Assembly (NCBI RefSeq): GCF_021401135.1
Contig: NZ_JACBFO010000002.1
Span: 868,001-932,000, forward strand
Reading direction: 5' to 3'
DNA: 64,000 nucleotides
Origin: Azonexus sp. R2A61
GTDB taxonomy: Bacteria > Pseudomonadota > Gammaproteobacteria > Burkholderiales > Rhodocyclaceae
The first letter of the stretch is position 1. Each line of letters opens with the position of its first letter. The notes under the pieces were generated by a model. The model saw nothing but the letters and a program-made list of their open reading frames with translations, had not been told where the DNA came from and searched no databases. This document shows positions 56,277-64,000 of the stretch, in pieces. A program made the translations under genes and the position numbers.

Positions 56277-58427
56277 TTGCAAGACCCGGTAAAGGCCGAT
56301 GGCGGAACGCCGCTGCGCCCCCTTCTGACCCTGCTCGCCGACAGCAACCGGCAGCGCCTGGCCGCCGCCAGCGAACAGGCCTTGCTCGACGGGCAATGCC
56401 GTTTGCTGATCGACAGCAAGCGCTACGCGCTGGCCTGTATCGGCCTGCCACCGGACGACCATGTCGCGCCGGAAGGAAGCTGGCATCTGGCCGCCGCCAG
56501 GGCGACCGCCAAGCCCCCCCGGGACTGGCTGCAGACCCGCCGCGACGACAGCACGGATTTTCCGTTCCACCACGCCGGCAAGACATTGGGCATCCTGCGC
56601 ATTGCACCGGTCAAGGACAATCTGCTGGGCCCCGACGAACGTCGTGCGCTGGACCTGATTGCCGAAAGCATCGGCGAAGCCCTGATCGTACTGCGCGGCG
56701 AAGCCGTGCAACGCGAACTCGAATCCAGCCTGCGCCAGTTGTCGCGCGCACTGGAATCGAGTCTCAACGGCGTGATGATCACCTCGTCGACCCAACTCGA
56801 CCATCCCATCGTCTACGTCAACCCGGCCTTCGAGCGCATCACCGGTTACAGCGCCGAGGAAGTGATCGGCCTGAGCGGCCGCTTCCTGGTTCGCGACGAT
56901 CTCAACCAGCGCGGCCTGAATACCATACGCGATGCGCTGCGCACCCGCCGCGACGCCCACGCCATCCTGCGCAACTATCGCAAGGACGGTTCGCTGTTCT
57001 GGAACGAGCTGTTCATCTCCCCGGTACGCGACGAAAGCGGCGGCATCACCACCCATTTCGTCAGCATACTGAACGATGTCAGCGAGCGCATCAGCTACGA
57101 GCAGCAACTGGAATTCCACGCCAACCACGATTCGCTGACCGGCCTGGCCAATCGCAACCTGCTCAACGACCGCATCGCCCAGGCCATCGCCCAGGCCCGC
57201 CTGGACGGTCTGCTGGCCGGCGTGCTGCTGCTCGACCTGGACCGCTTCAAGCTGGTCAACGACGGTTTCGGTCATTCACCGGCCAATGATCTATTGAAAT
57301 CGGTGGCCCAGCGACTGACCCAGGCGGTGCGCGATACCGATACCGTCGCCCGGCTCGGCGGCGACGAATTCGTCGTCGTCATCGGTCGCCTGCAATCGGC
57401 CGACGACCTGGCGCTGGTGGCCAGCAAGATCATGCGGGCGCTGAACCAGCCGATCCTGGTCGAGGGCAAGGAAGTGTTCATCACGGCGTCGATCGGTGCC
57501 GCGCTGTTCCCGCGCGACGGCGACCACGGCGAGATGCTGCTGCGCAACGCCGATGTGGCGATGTATCGGGTCAAGGAGCACGGGCGCAACAATTACCGCT
57601 TCTACACGCCGGAAATGACGCACATGGCGATCGACCGGCTGGACATGGAAGGCAACCTGCGCCGGGCCCTCGAGCGCGAGGAATTGCTGGTGCATTACCA
57701 GCCCATCGTCGATGTCGCCAGCGGCGAGGTGATCGGTGCAGAAGCGCTGGTCCGCTGGCAACACCCGCGAATCGGCATGATCCAGCCGAACGAGTTCATC
57801 CCGCTCGCCGAGGAAACCGGCTTGATCATCGCCCTCGGCCAACTGGTATTGCGCCGCGTCTGCAAGGACATCGCCCAGTGGGATGCGGCCGGTCTGCCGC
57901 CGATCAAGCTGTCGATCAACCTGTCGGCCCGCCAGTTCCGCCAGGAAGACCTCGCCGACAACATCGGCCAGATTCTCGGCCAGGCCGGCATCGACGGCCG
58001 CCGGCTGGCATTCGAGCTGACCGAAAGCATGGTCATGCACGATGTCGAGAACACATTGCACACGCTGCGCGAACTGAAGCAACTGGGCGCCACCGTCTCG
58101 CTCGACGACTTCGGCACCGGCTATTCCAGCCTGTCCTACCTGAAGCGCTTCCCGATCGACGTGCTCAAGATCGACCGCTCCTTCGTGCGCGACATTCACC
58201 GCGACAGCGACGATTCGGCCATTGCCCAGGCGGTCATCGCGATGGCCCACAAGCTCGGCCTGAAGGTGGTTGCCGAAGGGGTCGAGGATCATTCGCAACT
58301 GGCCCTGCTGCGCGAATTCGACTGCGACCAGTTGCAGGGCTACCTGTTCAGCCGCGCGATCCCGCCCGAGGAATTCGCACTGATGTTGCAGCAAGGCAAG
58401 ACGCTGGCTGCGGTCGACCGGCCATGA
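56277..58427 (+). CDS. PAS-GGDEF-EAL bifunctional c-di-GMP protein
   Basis: A 716-residue soluble protein. An N-terminal GAF-like region (about 20-150) precedes a PAS domain (about 155-280; ERITGYSAEEVIG), a GGDEF domain (GGDEF at 361-365) and an EAL domain (EALVRW from E489, with the DDFGTGYSSLSYL loop). Both catalytic motifs look intact, so either synthesis or breakdown of c-di-GMP is possible. A TTG at 56277 with GGAGA at 56266-56270 is taken as start. It overlaps the following small gene (ATGA). Confidence 0.9.
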   Translation: MQDPVKADGGTPLRPLLTLLADSNRQRLAAASEQALLDGQCRLLIDSKRYALACIGLPPDDHVAPEGSWHLAAARATAKPPRDWLQTRRDDSTDFPFHHAGKTLGILRIAPVKDNLLGPDERRALDLIAESIGEALIVLRGEAVQRELESSLRQLSRALESSLNGVMITSSTQLDHPIVYVNPAFERITGYSAEEVIGLSGRFLVRDDLNQRGLNTIRDALRTRRDAHAILRNYRKDGSLFWNELFISPVRDESGGITTHFVSILNDVSERISYEQQLEFHANHDSLTGLANRNLLNDRIAQAIAQARLDGLLAGVLLLDLDRFKLVNDGFGHSPANDLLKSVAQRLTQAVRDTDTVARLGGDEFVVVIGRLQSADDLALVASKIMRALNQPILVEGKEVFITASIGAALFPRDGDHGEMLLRNADVAMYRVKEHGRNNYRFYTPEMTHMAIDRLDMEGNLRRALEREELLVHYQPIVDVASGEVIGAEALVRWQHPRIGMIQPNEFIPLAEETGLIIALGQLVLRRVCKDIAQWDAAGLPPIKLSINLSARQFRQEDLADNIGQILGQAGIDGRRLAFELTESMVMHDVENTLHTLRELKQLGATVSLDDFGTGYSSLSYLKRFPIDVLKIDRSFVRDIHRDSDDSAIAQAVIAMAHKLGLKVVAEGVEDHSQLALLREFDCDQLQGYLFSRAIPPEEFALMLQQGKTLAAVDRP
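58408..58421. repeat. Partial copy of the SalI-type palindrome
   Basis: CTGCGGTCGACCGG at the 3' end of the GGDEF-EAL gene, 12 of 14 positions of the palindrome; it contributes residues AVDRP. Confidence 0.3.
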
Positions 58428-58645
58428 AGGGAAAAATCGAATACCGGCAGGTCGACCGCAGCCAGTTGGTCGACCTGATCGCCGAGCACGACGTGCTGTC
58501 TGCCGAGGCCCTCGGCGATACCCGCATTTACCGGTGCGCCGGCGAGACCGGCGATTTCCTGGCGATCGCGCTCGCCGACGGCAGCGGCCTGCTCGTCTCG
58601 CAACAGGCGGCAGCGAAGGTAGACCGGCGGCGGCCTCGCCGCTAA
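58424..58645 (+). CDS. Small soluble protein between c-di-GMP enzyme and two-component system
   Basis: A 73-residue protein. Its ATG overlaps the stop of the preceding gene and it ends 9 bp before the regulator gene, so it is embedded in the operon. It has no membrane segment; the body VDLIAEHDVLSAEALGDTRIYRC is followed by FLAIALADGSGLLV and a very basic tail (VDRRRPRR). I do not recognise a family. A role in coupling the c-di-GMP enzyme with the two-component pair is possible from context only. Confidence 0.65.
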   Translation: MKGKIEYRQVDRSQLVDLIAEHDVLSAEALGDTRIYRCAGETGDFLAIALADGSGLLVSQQAAAKVDRRRPRR

Positions 58646-58654
58646 GATTGGCGG

Positions 58655-59356
58655 ATGAGCACGCGCATCCTTCTCGTCGAAGACGACGAACGACTGGCCG
58701 AACTGACGGCCGAATACCTGACCAAGAACGATCTGCAGGTCGCCATCGAACCGCGTGGCGACGCCGCCGAAGCACGCATCCTGAACGAGCAGCCCGACCT
58801 GGTGATCCTCGACGTGATGCTGCCCGGCAAGGACGGTTTCGAGGTCTGCCGCTCGGTACGCCAGCAGTACCGCGGCGTCATCCTGATGCTGACCGCCCGC
58901 GACGAGGATTTCGACCAGATTCTCGGGCTCGAACTGGGGGCCGACGACTACATCGCCAAGCCGGTACAGCCGCGGGTGCTGCTGGCCCGCATCAAGGCAC
59001 TGCTGCGACGCATGCCGACCGCCAGCGAGCCGGCACAGGACAACGAATCGCTGGTCTTCGGGCAATTCCGGATCAGCCAGGCGACGCGCACCGCCGCCCT
59101 CGGCAGCCAGGCCATCGACCTGACCACCGCCGAATTCGACCTGCTGTGGCTGCTCGCCTCGCACGCCGGCAACGTCCTGTCGCGCGACGACCTGCTGCAG
59201 GAGTTGCGCGGCATCGGCTTCGACGGCCTGGACCGCTCGATCGACGCCCGCATTTCCCGACTGCGCAAGAAACTGAACGACGACCCGGAAAATCCGACGC
59301 GCATCAAGACCGTACGCGGCAAGGGCTACCTGTTCAGCAAGCATGACTGGAACTGA
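58655..59356 (+). CDS. OmpR-family response regulator (RstA-like)
   Basis: A 233-residue regulator with a receiver domain (D10, D11, phospho-acceptor D53 in LDVMLPGKDG, K in AKPVQPR) and a winged helix DNA-binding domain (about 133-230; LTTAEFDLLWLLASHAGNVLSRDDLL). It overlaps the downstream kinase gene by 14 bp. The pattern of kinase and regulator resembles RstAB. Its targets are not visible in the sequence. Confidence 0.93.
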   Translation: MSTRILLVEDDERLAELTAEYLTKNDLQVAIEPRGDAAEARILNEQPDLVILDVMLPGKDGFEVCRSVRQQYRGVILMLTARDEDFDQILGLELGADDYIAKPVQPRVLLARIKALLRRMPTASEPAQDNESLVFGQFRISQATRTAALGSQAIDLTTAEFDLLWLLASHAGNVLSRDDLLQELRGIGFDGLDRSIDARISRLRKKLNDDPENPTRIKTVRGKGYLFSKHDWN

Positions 59357-60779
59357 TCCCGAATCCGGGAACCCCGGCGACAAGCCGGGGCGCCAGGGCC
59401 TTGCCCGCTCGCTGTTCCGCGCCTCGCTGCCGCGCTGGCGCGGCAACCGCTACAGCCTGTCCAAGCTGTTCTTCAACTTCTACCTGCTGGCGATGGGCTC
59501 CTTCGTCGCCATCGCGTTTACCGCCGATTTCATCATCTCGACCGCCCAGCGCGGCATCACCGACGACTACGCGCGCCGTTTCATGCGCGGCACGATCACG
59601 CTGATCGAGGACGAACTCTTCGCCGTCCCGCGTCGCCAGTGGGAAACCAAGATCAAGGACATCGACGGCAAGTTCTCGTACAAGCTCGACATCGTCGAGC
59701 GGATGACCCTGGATACCCGCCTGACCAGCGCCCAGGTCGAAAAGCTCGACGCCGGCGACATCGCCATCGCCCACGATCACGACTTGATGTATCACCGCCT
59801 CGGGACGTCCAGCAAGGTCCTGGTGATCGGTCCGCTGTCGGCCAGCCGGAATCCCGAGCGCACCGAACGCCTGCCGCTGGAACTGCGTCTGCGCCTGCTG
59901 ACCTGGAGCCTGATCGGCGTCATCTTTGCCATCGCCTTGTGGTTCTGGATCCGCCCGGTCTGGCGCGACCTCGAAAGCCTGCGCCAGACCGCCCGCGATC
60001 TGGGCGACGGCAACTTCGACGCCCATTCGCCGCAGGCGCGCACCCAGCTGTTCGCACCGCTTTCCGACACCCTGAACAGCATGGCCGACCGCATCCGTCA
60101 ATTGCTCGCCACGCACCGCGAACTGTCCTGCGGCATCTCGCACGAACTGCGCACGCCGATCGCCCGCATGCGCTTTGCCCTCGAAATGCTGTCGGAAACC
60201 GACGACACCGCCGAACACGGCCGCCTGCGTGCGATGATCGAAGCCGACCTCGACGAACTCGATCAACTGATCGACACCAGCCTGACCTACGCCCGTTACG
60301 AACGGGAAGCGCCGTCCGCCCATTTCTCCAGCGTCGCCTTCGCCGCCTGGCTGGTCGATGAAGTGGAAAGCGTGCGCCTGCTCGGGCGGACGCTGGATGT
60401 CACGGTCGACACCGCCCAATTGCCGGAAAACCTGCGCATCGACCTTGACCGCAAGGCGATGCCCTACGCGCTGCGCAACCTGCTGCGCAACGCCTTCAAG
60501 TACGCCGGCAAGCACATCCGGGTGAGTGCCGAACTGCAGGACGAACAAATCTTCATCCACGTCGACGACGACGGCATCGGCATTCCGGAAGGCGAACGCG
60601 AACACATCTTTTCGGCGTTTACCCGGCTGGATCGTTCCCGCGACCGCTCGACCGGCGGTTACGGCCTGGGCCTGGCGATCGCCCGGCGCGTGCTGGAACT
60701 GCACGGCGGGACGGCAACCGCCGATGCATCGCCGCTCGGCGGCGCCCGTTTCACGCTGCGCTGGCAGGCGCATCAGTAG
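59343..60779 (+). CDS. Sensor histidine kinase (RstB-like)
   Basis: A 478-residue kinase. Helices at about 46-68 and 186-206 bracket a short periplasmic region of about 115 residues. Then come a HAMP domain, a HisKA box SHELRTPIARMRFALEM with H267, and a HATPase domain (N-box ALRNLLRNAFKYA, G-boxes DDGIGI and GYGLGLAI). It pairs with the regulator gene that it overlaps. The N-terminal 40 residues are Gly/Pro/Arg-rich and disordered. Confidence 0.93.
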   Translation: MTGTDPESGNPGDKPGRQGLARSLFRASLPRWRGNRYSLSKLFFNFYLLAMGSFVAIAFTADFIISTAQRGITDDYARRFMRGTITLIEDELFAVPRRQWETKIKDIDGKFSYKLDIVERMTLDTRLTSAQVEKLDAGDIAIAHDHDLMYHRLGTSSKVLVIGPLSASRNPERTERLPLELRLRLLTWSLIGVIFAIALWFWIRPVWRDLESLRQTARDLGDGNFDAHSPQARTQLFAPLSDTLNSMADRIRQLLATHRELSCGISHELRTPIARMRFALEMLSETDDTAEHGRLRAMIEADLDELDQLIDTSLTYARYEREAPSAHFSSVAFAAWLVDEVESVRLLGRTLDVTVDTAQLPENLRIDLDRKAMPYALRNLLRNAFKYAGKHIRVSAELQDEQIFIHVDDDGIGIPEGEREHIFSAFTRLDRSRDRSTGGYGLGLAIARRVLELHGGTATADASPLGGARFTLRWQAHQ

Positions 60780-60886
60780 CCCGACGACTTCAGGTTACAG
60801 AACGTCATCGAAGCCTGCGGCTTGGTTACCCCGAGCCAACGCAGGCCCAACAGACCGGCCGGCGCGCCGTCCTTAGAATCGGCTCC

Positions 60887-61045
60887 ATGGAACAACAACG
60901 AGCCCCTGAAGAGGAGGACCGCGAAATGATCGACATCAACATCAAGCAATTTCTCGAAGCCGCGCGCTTCTACCTGCTCGGCCTGGTGCCGACCCAACAG
61001 CCGGTGCTGGCCGCCATCCCGGTCCGTCGCAACGACCGCCGCTGA
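60887..61045 (+). CDS. Candidate small protein 1 (52 or 39 residues)
   Basis: An ATG at 60887 opens a 52-residue frame. GAGGAGGA at 60911-60918 sits 7 nt before an internal ATG at 60926, which would give 39 residues and is the better-supported start (IDINIKQFLEAARFYLLGLVP). The product has an amphipathic or weakly hydrophobic segment and a basic tail (RRNDRR). It is followed 3 bp later by the second mini-ORF. I recognise no family. Confidence 0.45.
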   Translation: MEQQRAPEEEDREMIDINIKQFLEAARFYLLGLVPTQQPVLAAIPVRRNDRR

Positions 61046-61048
61046 TTG

Positions 61049-61225
61049 ATGTCGCTGCCGGATGACCTGCCGCTCAGCGAGACGCTGGGCATTTTCGTCG
61101 GCATCGCCGGTTTCGACTGGCTGGACGACGGCAATGCCGAGTTGCTGACCGCAGTCATCGGCGCAATCGTCGCCGGCACCATCATCTTCCTTGCCCGCCG
61201 GATTTCCCGCCGCCGCAAGCGCTGA
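61049..61225 (+). CDS. Candidate small membrane protein 2 (58 residues)
   Basis: A 58-residue frame starting 3 bp after the first mini-ORF. An acidic N-terminal half (SLPDDLPLSETLGIFVGIAG) is followed by one membrane helix (LLTAVIGAIVAGTIIFLA) and a strongly basic end (RRISRRRKR), which fits a single-span inner-membrane protein with the basic end in the cytoplasm. It ends 50 bp before the terminator. The ordering suggests a bicistronic message. The family is unknown to me. Confidence 0.55.
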   Translation: MSLPDDLPLSETLGIFVGIAGFDWLDDGNAELLTAVIGAIVAGTIIFLARRISRRRKR

Positions 61226-61274
61226 CCCGAATCCCTCCTCTCGGATCTTCCCCCCGATTCGAGACCTCCCTGTT

Positions 61275-61305
61275 ACCCCGCCCTCGTGGCGGGGTCTTTT
61301 TTTGT
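61275..61305 (+). terminator. Terminator after the mini-ORFs
   Basis: An ACCCCGCC stem with its complement around a CTCGT loop, then C and seven T. The T run is on the plus strand, which supports transcription of the mini-ORFs or of the kinase operon up to this point. Confidence 0.9.
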
Positions 61306-61314
61306 GCCGCCGGC

Positions 61315-62580
61315 TCAGGCGCCGGACGGGTTCAACAGACGCACTTCGCGCTGCGGGAAGGGAATCGAAATCCCGTTGTCGCGGAAACGCTGCCAGATCG
61401 CCAGATTGATGTCCGACACCACATTGCCCTTGCCGTTTTCGGGATCTTCGATCCAGAAGCCGAGCTCCAGGTTGATCGCGCTGTCGGCGAACTGCAGGAT
61501 CGAAACCCGCGGCGCCGGCTCCGTCATCACCCTGGGCTGGGCTCGGGCGCATTCGGCCATCAGCCGCATCGCCTCGGGCAGATCGCAGTCGTAGGCGACA
61601 CCGACCGTCGTTGCCAGACGCAGGCGTTTGTCGGTGTAGGTCTGGTTCTGTACCGTCGAACTGATCAGCGTCTCGTTGGGCACGATGAATTCGCTGCCGC
61701 CCGGATGCTGCAATACGGTATAGCGCGTCGTGATCTGGGTGACCACGCCGGAATCGTTGCCGACCTGGACGATGTTGCCGATGCGGATCGAGCGCTCGAG
61801 CAGGATGATGAAGCCGGACACATAATTGTTGGCGATCTTCTGCAACCCGAAACCGAGGCCGACGCCAAGCGCACCGGTAAACACCGACAGTGCCGTCATG
61901 TCGATGCCGGCCAGCGACAGGCTGACCAGGATGGCCAGCACGGTAAGTACGGCCTTGGCCACCCGCACGCCGACGATGCGCAGGTTGTTGTCCAGCGACG
62001 AGACGCGCATCAAGCGGTTTTCGATGATGCCGGCACCCCACAGGGCGACGATCACCGTCAGGAAAACGGTGACGATGCCGCGCAGGATCACCCAGAGATT
62101 CAGCCGTTGCTGGCCGACGGTGAAGCTGATGTCCTCCAGCGCGTCGATCACGAACGGCAACAGATCGGTGATGTGCAGCGCCAGCCAGCACCAGACCAGG
62201 GTGGCGATCACCCGTTCCCAGGTGGTCAGCCACTGGGCATGCGGAAACGCCTGACGCAGCACGAACACCACGCCGCGCACCAGCGCCATCGAACCGAGCA
62301 GGGGCATCACCAGGCGCAGCAGGTTGACCGGCATCGCCTGCTTGAGGGTGACGATTGCCAGGCCGGCCAGCAGCATGCCGGTAAACGGAAAAACCAGGCG
62401 GGCACCGGCATCACGCAGACGGCCGCGCGTTTCCTGATGGCCGCTGCGCCACCAGCGGGAAAAGAGCAGCGCCGCCCCCAGGCAGACGCACAGTGCGACG
62501 ACCTGCCAGACGAAGCCGGGATTGCTGAAATCGTCGAGCAGATCGTTGATCAGGCGCAGGGCCTCGGCGTGGCTGTTCAT
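61315..62580 (-). CDS. MscS-family mechanosensitive channel
   Basis: A 421-residue membrane protein with about six helices, then the MscS pore helix (TALSVFTGALGVGLGFGLQKIANNYVSGFII) and the beta domain. The Gly/Ala packing pattern of the pore is present. It is longer at the N-terminus than E. coli MscS (286 residues), closer to YnaI/YbdG-like members. It releases solutes on osmotic downshock. Its start overlaps the rsmB stop. Confidence 0.93.
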   Translation of the reverse strand: MNSHAEALRLINDLLDDFSNPGFVWQVVALCVCLGAALLFSRWWRSGHQETRGRLRDAGARLVFPFTGMLLAGLAIVTLKQAMPVNLLRLVMPLLGSMALVRGVVFVLRQAFPHAQWLTTWERVIATLVWCWLALHITDLLPFVIDALEDISFTVGQQRLNLWVILRGIVTVFLTVIVALWGAGIIENRLMRVSSLDNNLRIVGVRVAKAVLTVLAILVSLSLAGIDMTALSVFTGALGVGLGFGLQKIANNYVSGFIILLERSIRIGNIVQVGNDSGVVTQITTRYTVLQHPGGSEFIVPNETLISSTVQNQTYTDKRLRLATTVGVAYDCDLPEAMRLMAECARAQPRVMTEPAPRVSILQFADSAINLELGFWIEDPENGKGNVVSDINLAIWQRFRDNGISIPFPQREVRLLNPSGA

Positions 62581-63839
62581 GACTGGCGCTCCAGGATGGC
62601 GGCAAAGAACCCGTCGGTATCGTGTTCATGCGGCAGCAGGCGCAGGCAGTCGCCGCCGATCTCGATGCCCTGCCGCGCCATCACGGTCGACGCCGGCAAT
62701 AGCGAAAAATCGGCGTGGGCAGCCAGGAAAGCCTCGACCACGGCTTCGTTTTCTGCGGTCAACAGGCTGCAGGTGGCATAAACCACGCGGCCGCCGGGCC
62801 GGACCAGCGGTGCGGCAGCGGCCAGGATGGCGGTCTGTTTGGCCACCAGTTCGTCGATCGCCGTCGCGTCCTGACGCCATTTGAGGTCCGGATTGCGACG
62901 CAAGGTCCCGAGGCCGGAACACGGCGCGTCGACCAGCACGCGATCCACCTTGCCGGCCAGCCGCTTCATCTTGGCATCGCGCTCGTGTTCGATGCGCACC
63001 GGATGCACGTTGGACAGGCCGGAACGCGCCAGCCGAGGCTTGAGGTTGCTCAGCCGCTTGTCGGAAACATCGCAGGCATAAAGCCGGCCGGTGTTGCGCA
63101 TCTGGGCGCCGATCAACAGCGTCTTGCCGCCGGCGCCGGCACAGAAGTCGACGACCATCTCGCCGCGCTTCGCTTCCAGCGCCAGACCGAGCAGTTGGCT
63201 GCCTTCGTCCTGAACTTCGAAAGCACCGTCCTGGAAACGCGGATTGCTGGCCAGCGACGGCTTGTCGCGCAGCCGGACGGCAAGCGGCGACCAACGCCCG
63301 GCACGGGCCTCGATGCCGTCCGCCGCGAGACCGGCCAGCAGTTCGTCGCGCGTCGTCTTCAGCGTATTCACCCGCAAGTCGAGCGGCGCCGGCTGGTTCA
63401 GCGCGCGGGCCAGCGCCGGCAACTGCTCGGCCGGCCATTGGGCGACCAGCCGGTCGTACAGCCAGTCGGGCAGATCGCAACGCTCGGCCGGGCTTAACGA
63501 CGCATCGTCGAAGGCCTTGACGCCGGCCAGCCAGCTTTCTTCATCGCCGCGCAATACCGGTGCCAGTTCGCGCAGGCTCCAGCCGCGCACCACGGCCAGC
63601 GCAACCAGCAGCCGGGCCCGGTCGCTGCGTCGGTCGCCCAGTCTCGCCTCGATGCTGCGCCGACGGCGCAGCACGGCGAACACCGTTTCGGCCACGAAAG
63701 CCCGGTCGGCATGACCGAGCTGGCGATGCTCGCGGAAATAACGCGAGACGACGGCATCGGCTGGATGCTCGAAGCGCAGGAGTTGGCCGAGAACGGCTTC
63801 GGCATGGGTGAACAGGGCGGGAGTGAAGCGTGCTTTCAT
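62577..63839 (-). CDS. rsmB: 16S rRNA (cytosine-C5)-methyltransferase, RsmB/NOP family
   Basis: A 420-residue methyltransferase with an N-terminal NusB-like region (about 1-130) and a SAM domain. Motif I is VVDFCAGAGGKT. The two catalytic cysteines lie in DAPCSGLGTLRRNPD and YATCSL. RsmB methylates C967 of 16S rRNA; the length and motifs fit, though the fmt-rsmB order usual in E. coli is not visible here. The following MscS gene is translationally coupled (4-bp overlap). Confidence 0.88.
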   Translation of the reverse strand: MKARFTPALFTHAEAVLGQLLRFEHPADAVVSRYFREHRQLGHADRAFVAETVFAVLRRRRSIEARLGDRRSDRARLLVALAVVRGWSLRELAPVLRGDEESWLAGVKAFDDASLSPAERCDLPDWLYDRLVAQWPAEQLPALARALNQPAPLDLRVNTLKTTRDELLAGLAADGIEARAGRWSPLAVRLRDKPSLASNPRFQDGAFEVQDEGSQLLGLALEAKRGEMVVDFCAGAGGKTLLIGAQMRNTGRLYACDVSDKRLSNLKPRLARSGLSNVHPVRIEHERDAKMKRLAGKVDRVLVDAPCSGLGTLRRNPDLKWRQDATAIDELVAKQTAILAAAAPLVRPGGRVVYATCSLLTAENEAVVEAFLAAHADFSLLPASTVMARQGIEIGGDCLRLLPHEHDTDGFFAAILERQS

Positions 63840-63866
63840 GGAATCCGGGCAATCTTGGGCGAGGAA

Positions 63867-64000
63867 TCAGGGATCGGCCACCGGCTGGCCGATTTCGCGG
63901 GCGACCTGGAAATAGCGGCGGCCCTTTTTGTCGGTGAAACGGATTTTAACCGGCAAGCGGTACAGATCGAGCGCGATCCACAATTCGGTGACGGTTTCGC
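63867..64000 (-). CDS. DUF3108-type protein (N-terminus cut by window edge)
   Basis: Only about 43 C-terminal residues are visible. They read ELWIALDLYRLPVKIRF, then DKKGRRYFQVAREIG, ending PVADP and a TGA stop at 63869-63867. The LYRLPVKIRFTDKKG block is typical of periplasmic DUF3108 proteins that are often found beside purN or rsmB genes. It ends 27 bp before rsmB on the same strand, so the genes may be co-transcribed. The function is not known. Confidence 0.7.
   Translation of the reverse strand, partial: ETVTELWIALDLYRLPVKIRFTDKKGRRYFQVAREIGQPVADP

Larger units (their letters stand above)
60780..61314. other. 535-bp gap with two tandem mini-ORFs and a terminator
   Basis: There is no large gene on the plus strand. 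An open frame on the minus strand through here continues as a shadow of the MscS gene and is not convincing. The gap holds two short plus-strand ORFs with plausible starts and a strong plus-strand terminator at its right end. Confidence 0.6.

Noticed and set aside
60773..62233. Minus-strand open frame across the 60.8-61.3 kb gap
   Set aside because: Most of it is an out-of-frame shadow of the MscS-type channel. The part in the gap has no ribosome-binding site and would cross a plus-strand terminator.

Overview
The window is a GC-rich, gene-dense stretch of bacterial chromosome. Gene content and order point to a betaproteobacterium of the Rhodocyclales, with Dechloromonas/Azonexus-like relatives the most likely. 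The supporting signs are clpS-clpA, the dut/coaBC/radC/rpmB/rpmG block, two isocitrate dehydrogenases plus AceK, a Sox cluster ordered fccA-like cytochrome, soxF, soxR, soxCDYZAXB, and many chemoreceptors and c-di-GMP enzymes. This placement is inference from gene content; there is no rRNA gene in the window. I saw no tRNA, rRNA, insertion sequence, prophage or CRISPR array.

Layout. 1-5.1 kb: truncated bepA-type protease, moaC, cold-shock gene, clpS-clpA, rraA. 5.2-13.6 kb: a chemoreceptor, isocitrate lyase (aceA), a diguanylate cyclase, a DUF454 protein, a LysR regulator, a haloacid dehalogenase and malate synthase (aceB). 13.8-16.5 kb: an ECF sigma factor with a His-rich membrane partner, a metallophosphoesterase and a small membrane protein. 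16.7-24.8 kb: a haem-c diguanylate cyclase, then lrgA-lrgB followed directly by a histidine kinase and a FixJ-type regulator, then an ankyrin protein and a TonB-like protein. 25-35.5 kb: a chemoreceptor with an FNR-type box, a CoA-transferase, murI, icd, an acyltransferase, monomeric icd2 and divergent aceK. 35.6-39.7 kb: pntAA-pntAB-pntB and a short chemoreceptor.

39.7-52.6 kb is a sulfur-oxidation island. It holds a YeeE/YedE transporter, a small membrane protein, a Tat-exported type II sulfide:quinone reductase-like flavoprotein, a rhodanese, soxB-X-A-Z-Y-D-C, the ArsR-type regulator soxR, and the divergent fccA-like cytochrome and soxF/fccB, followed by a cytochrome c4. Together these can oxidise thiosulfate and sulfide in the periplasm and pass electrons to c-type cytochromes and quinone. 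52.7-56.2 kb is housekeeping (dut, coaBC, radC, rpmB, rpmG, dsbB). 56.3-61.2 kb is a signalling operon (PAS-GGDEF-EAL protein, small protein, OmpR-type regulator, kinase) followed by two very small ORFs. 61.3-64 kb is an MscS-type channel, rsmB and a truncated DUF3108 gene.

Two themes connect the genes. The first is control of the isocitrate branch point: aceA, aceB, icd, icd2, aceK and the proton-translocating transhydrogenase all lie within 31 kb but in separate transcription units. The second is sulfur-compound respiration with its own persulfide-type sensor. The less familiar features are a 9-bp stem enclosing the lrgA ribosome-binding site, a cysteine-rich haem diguanylate cyclase, a dispersed SalI-type palindrome (core GCGGTCGACCGC), and the tandem mini-ORFs at 60.9-61.2 kb.
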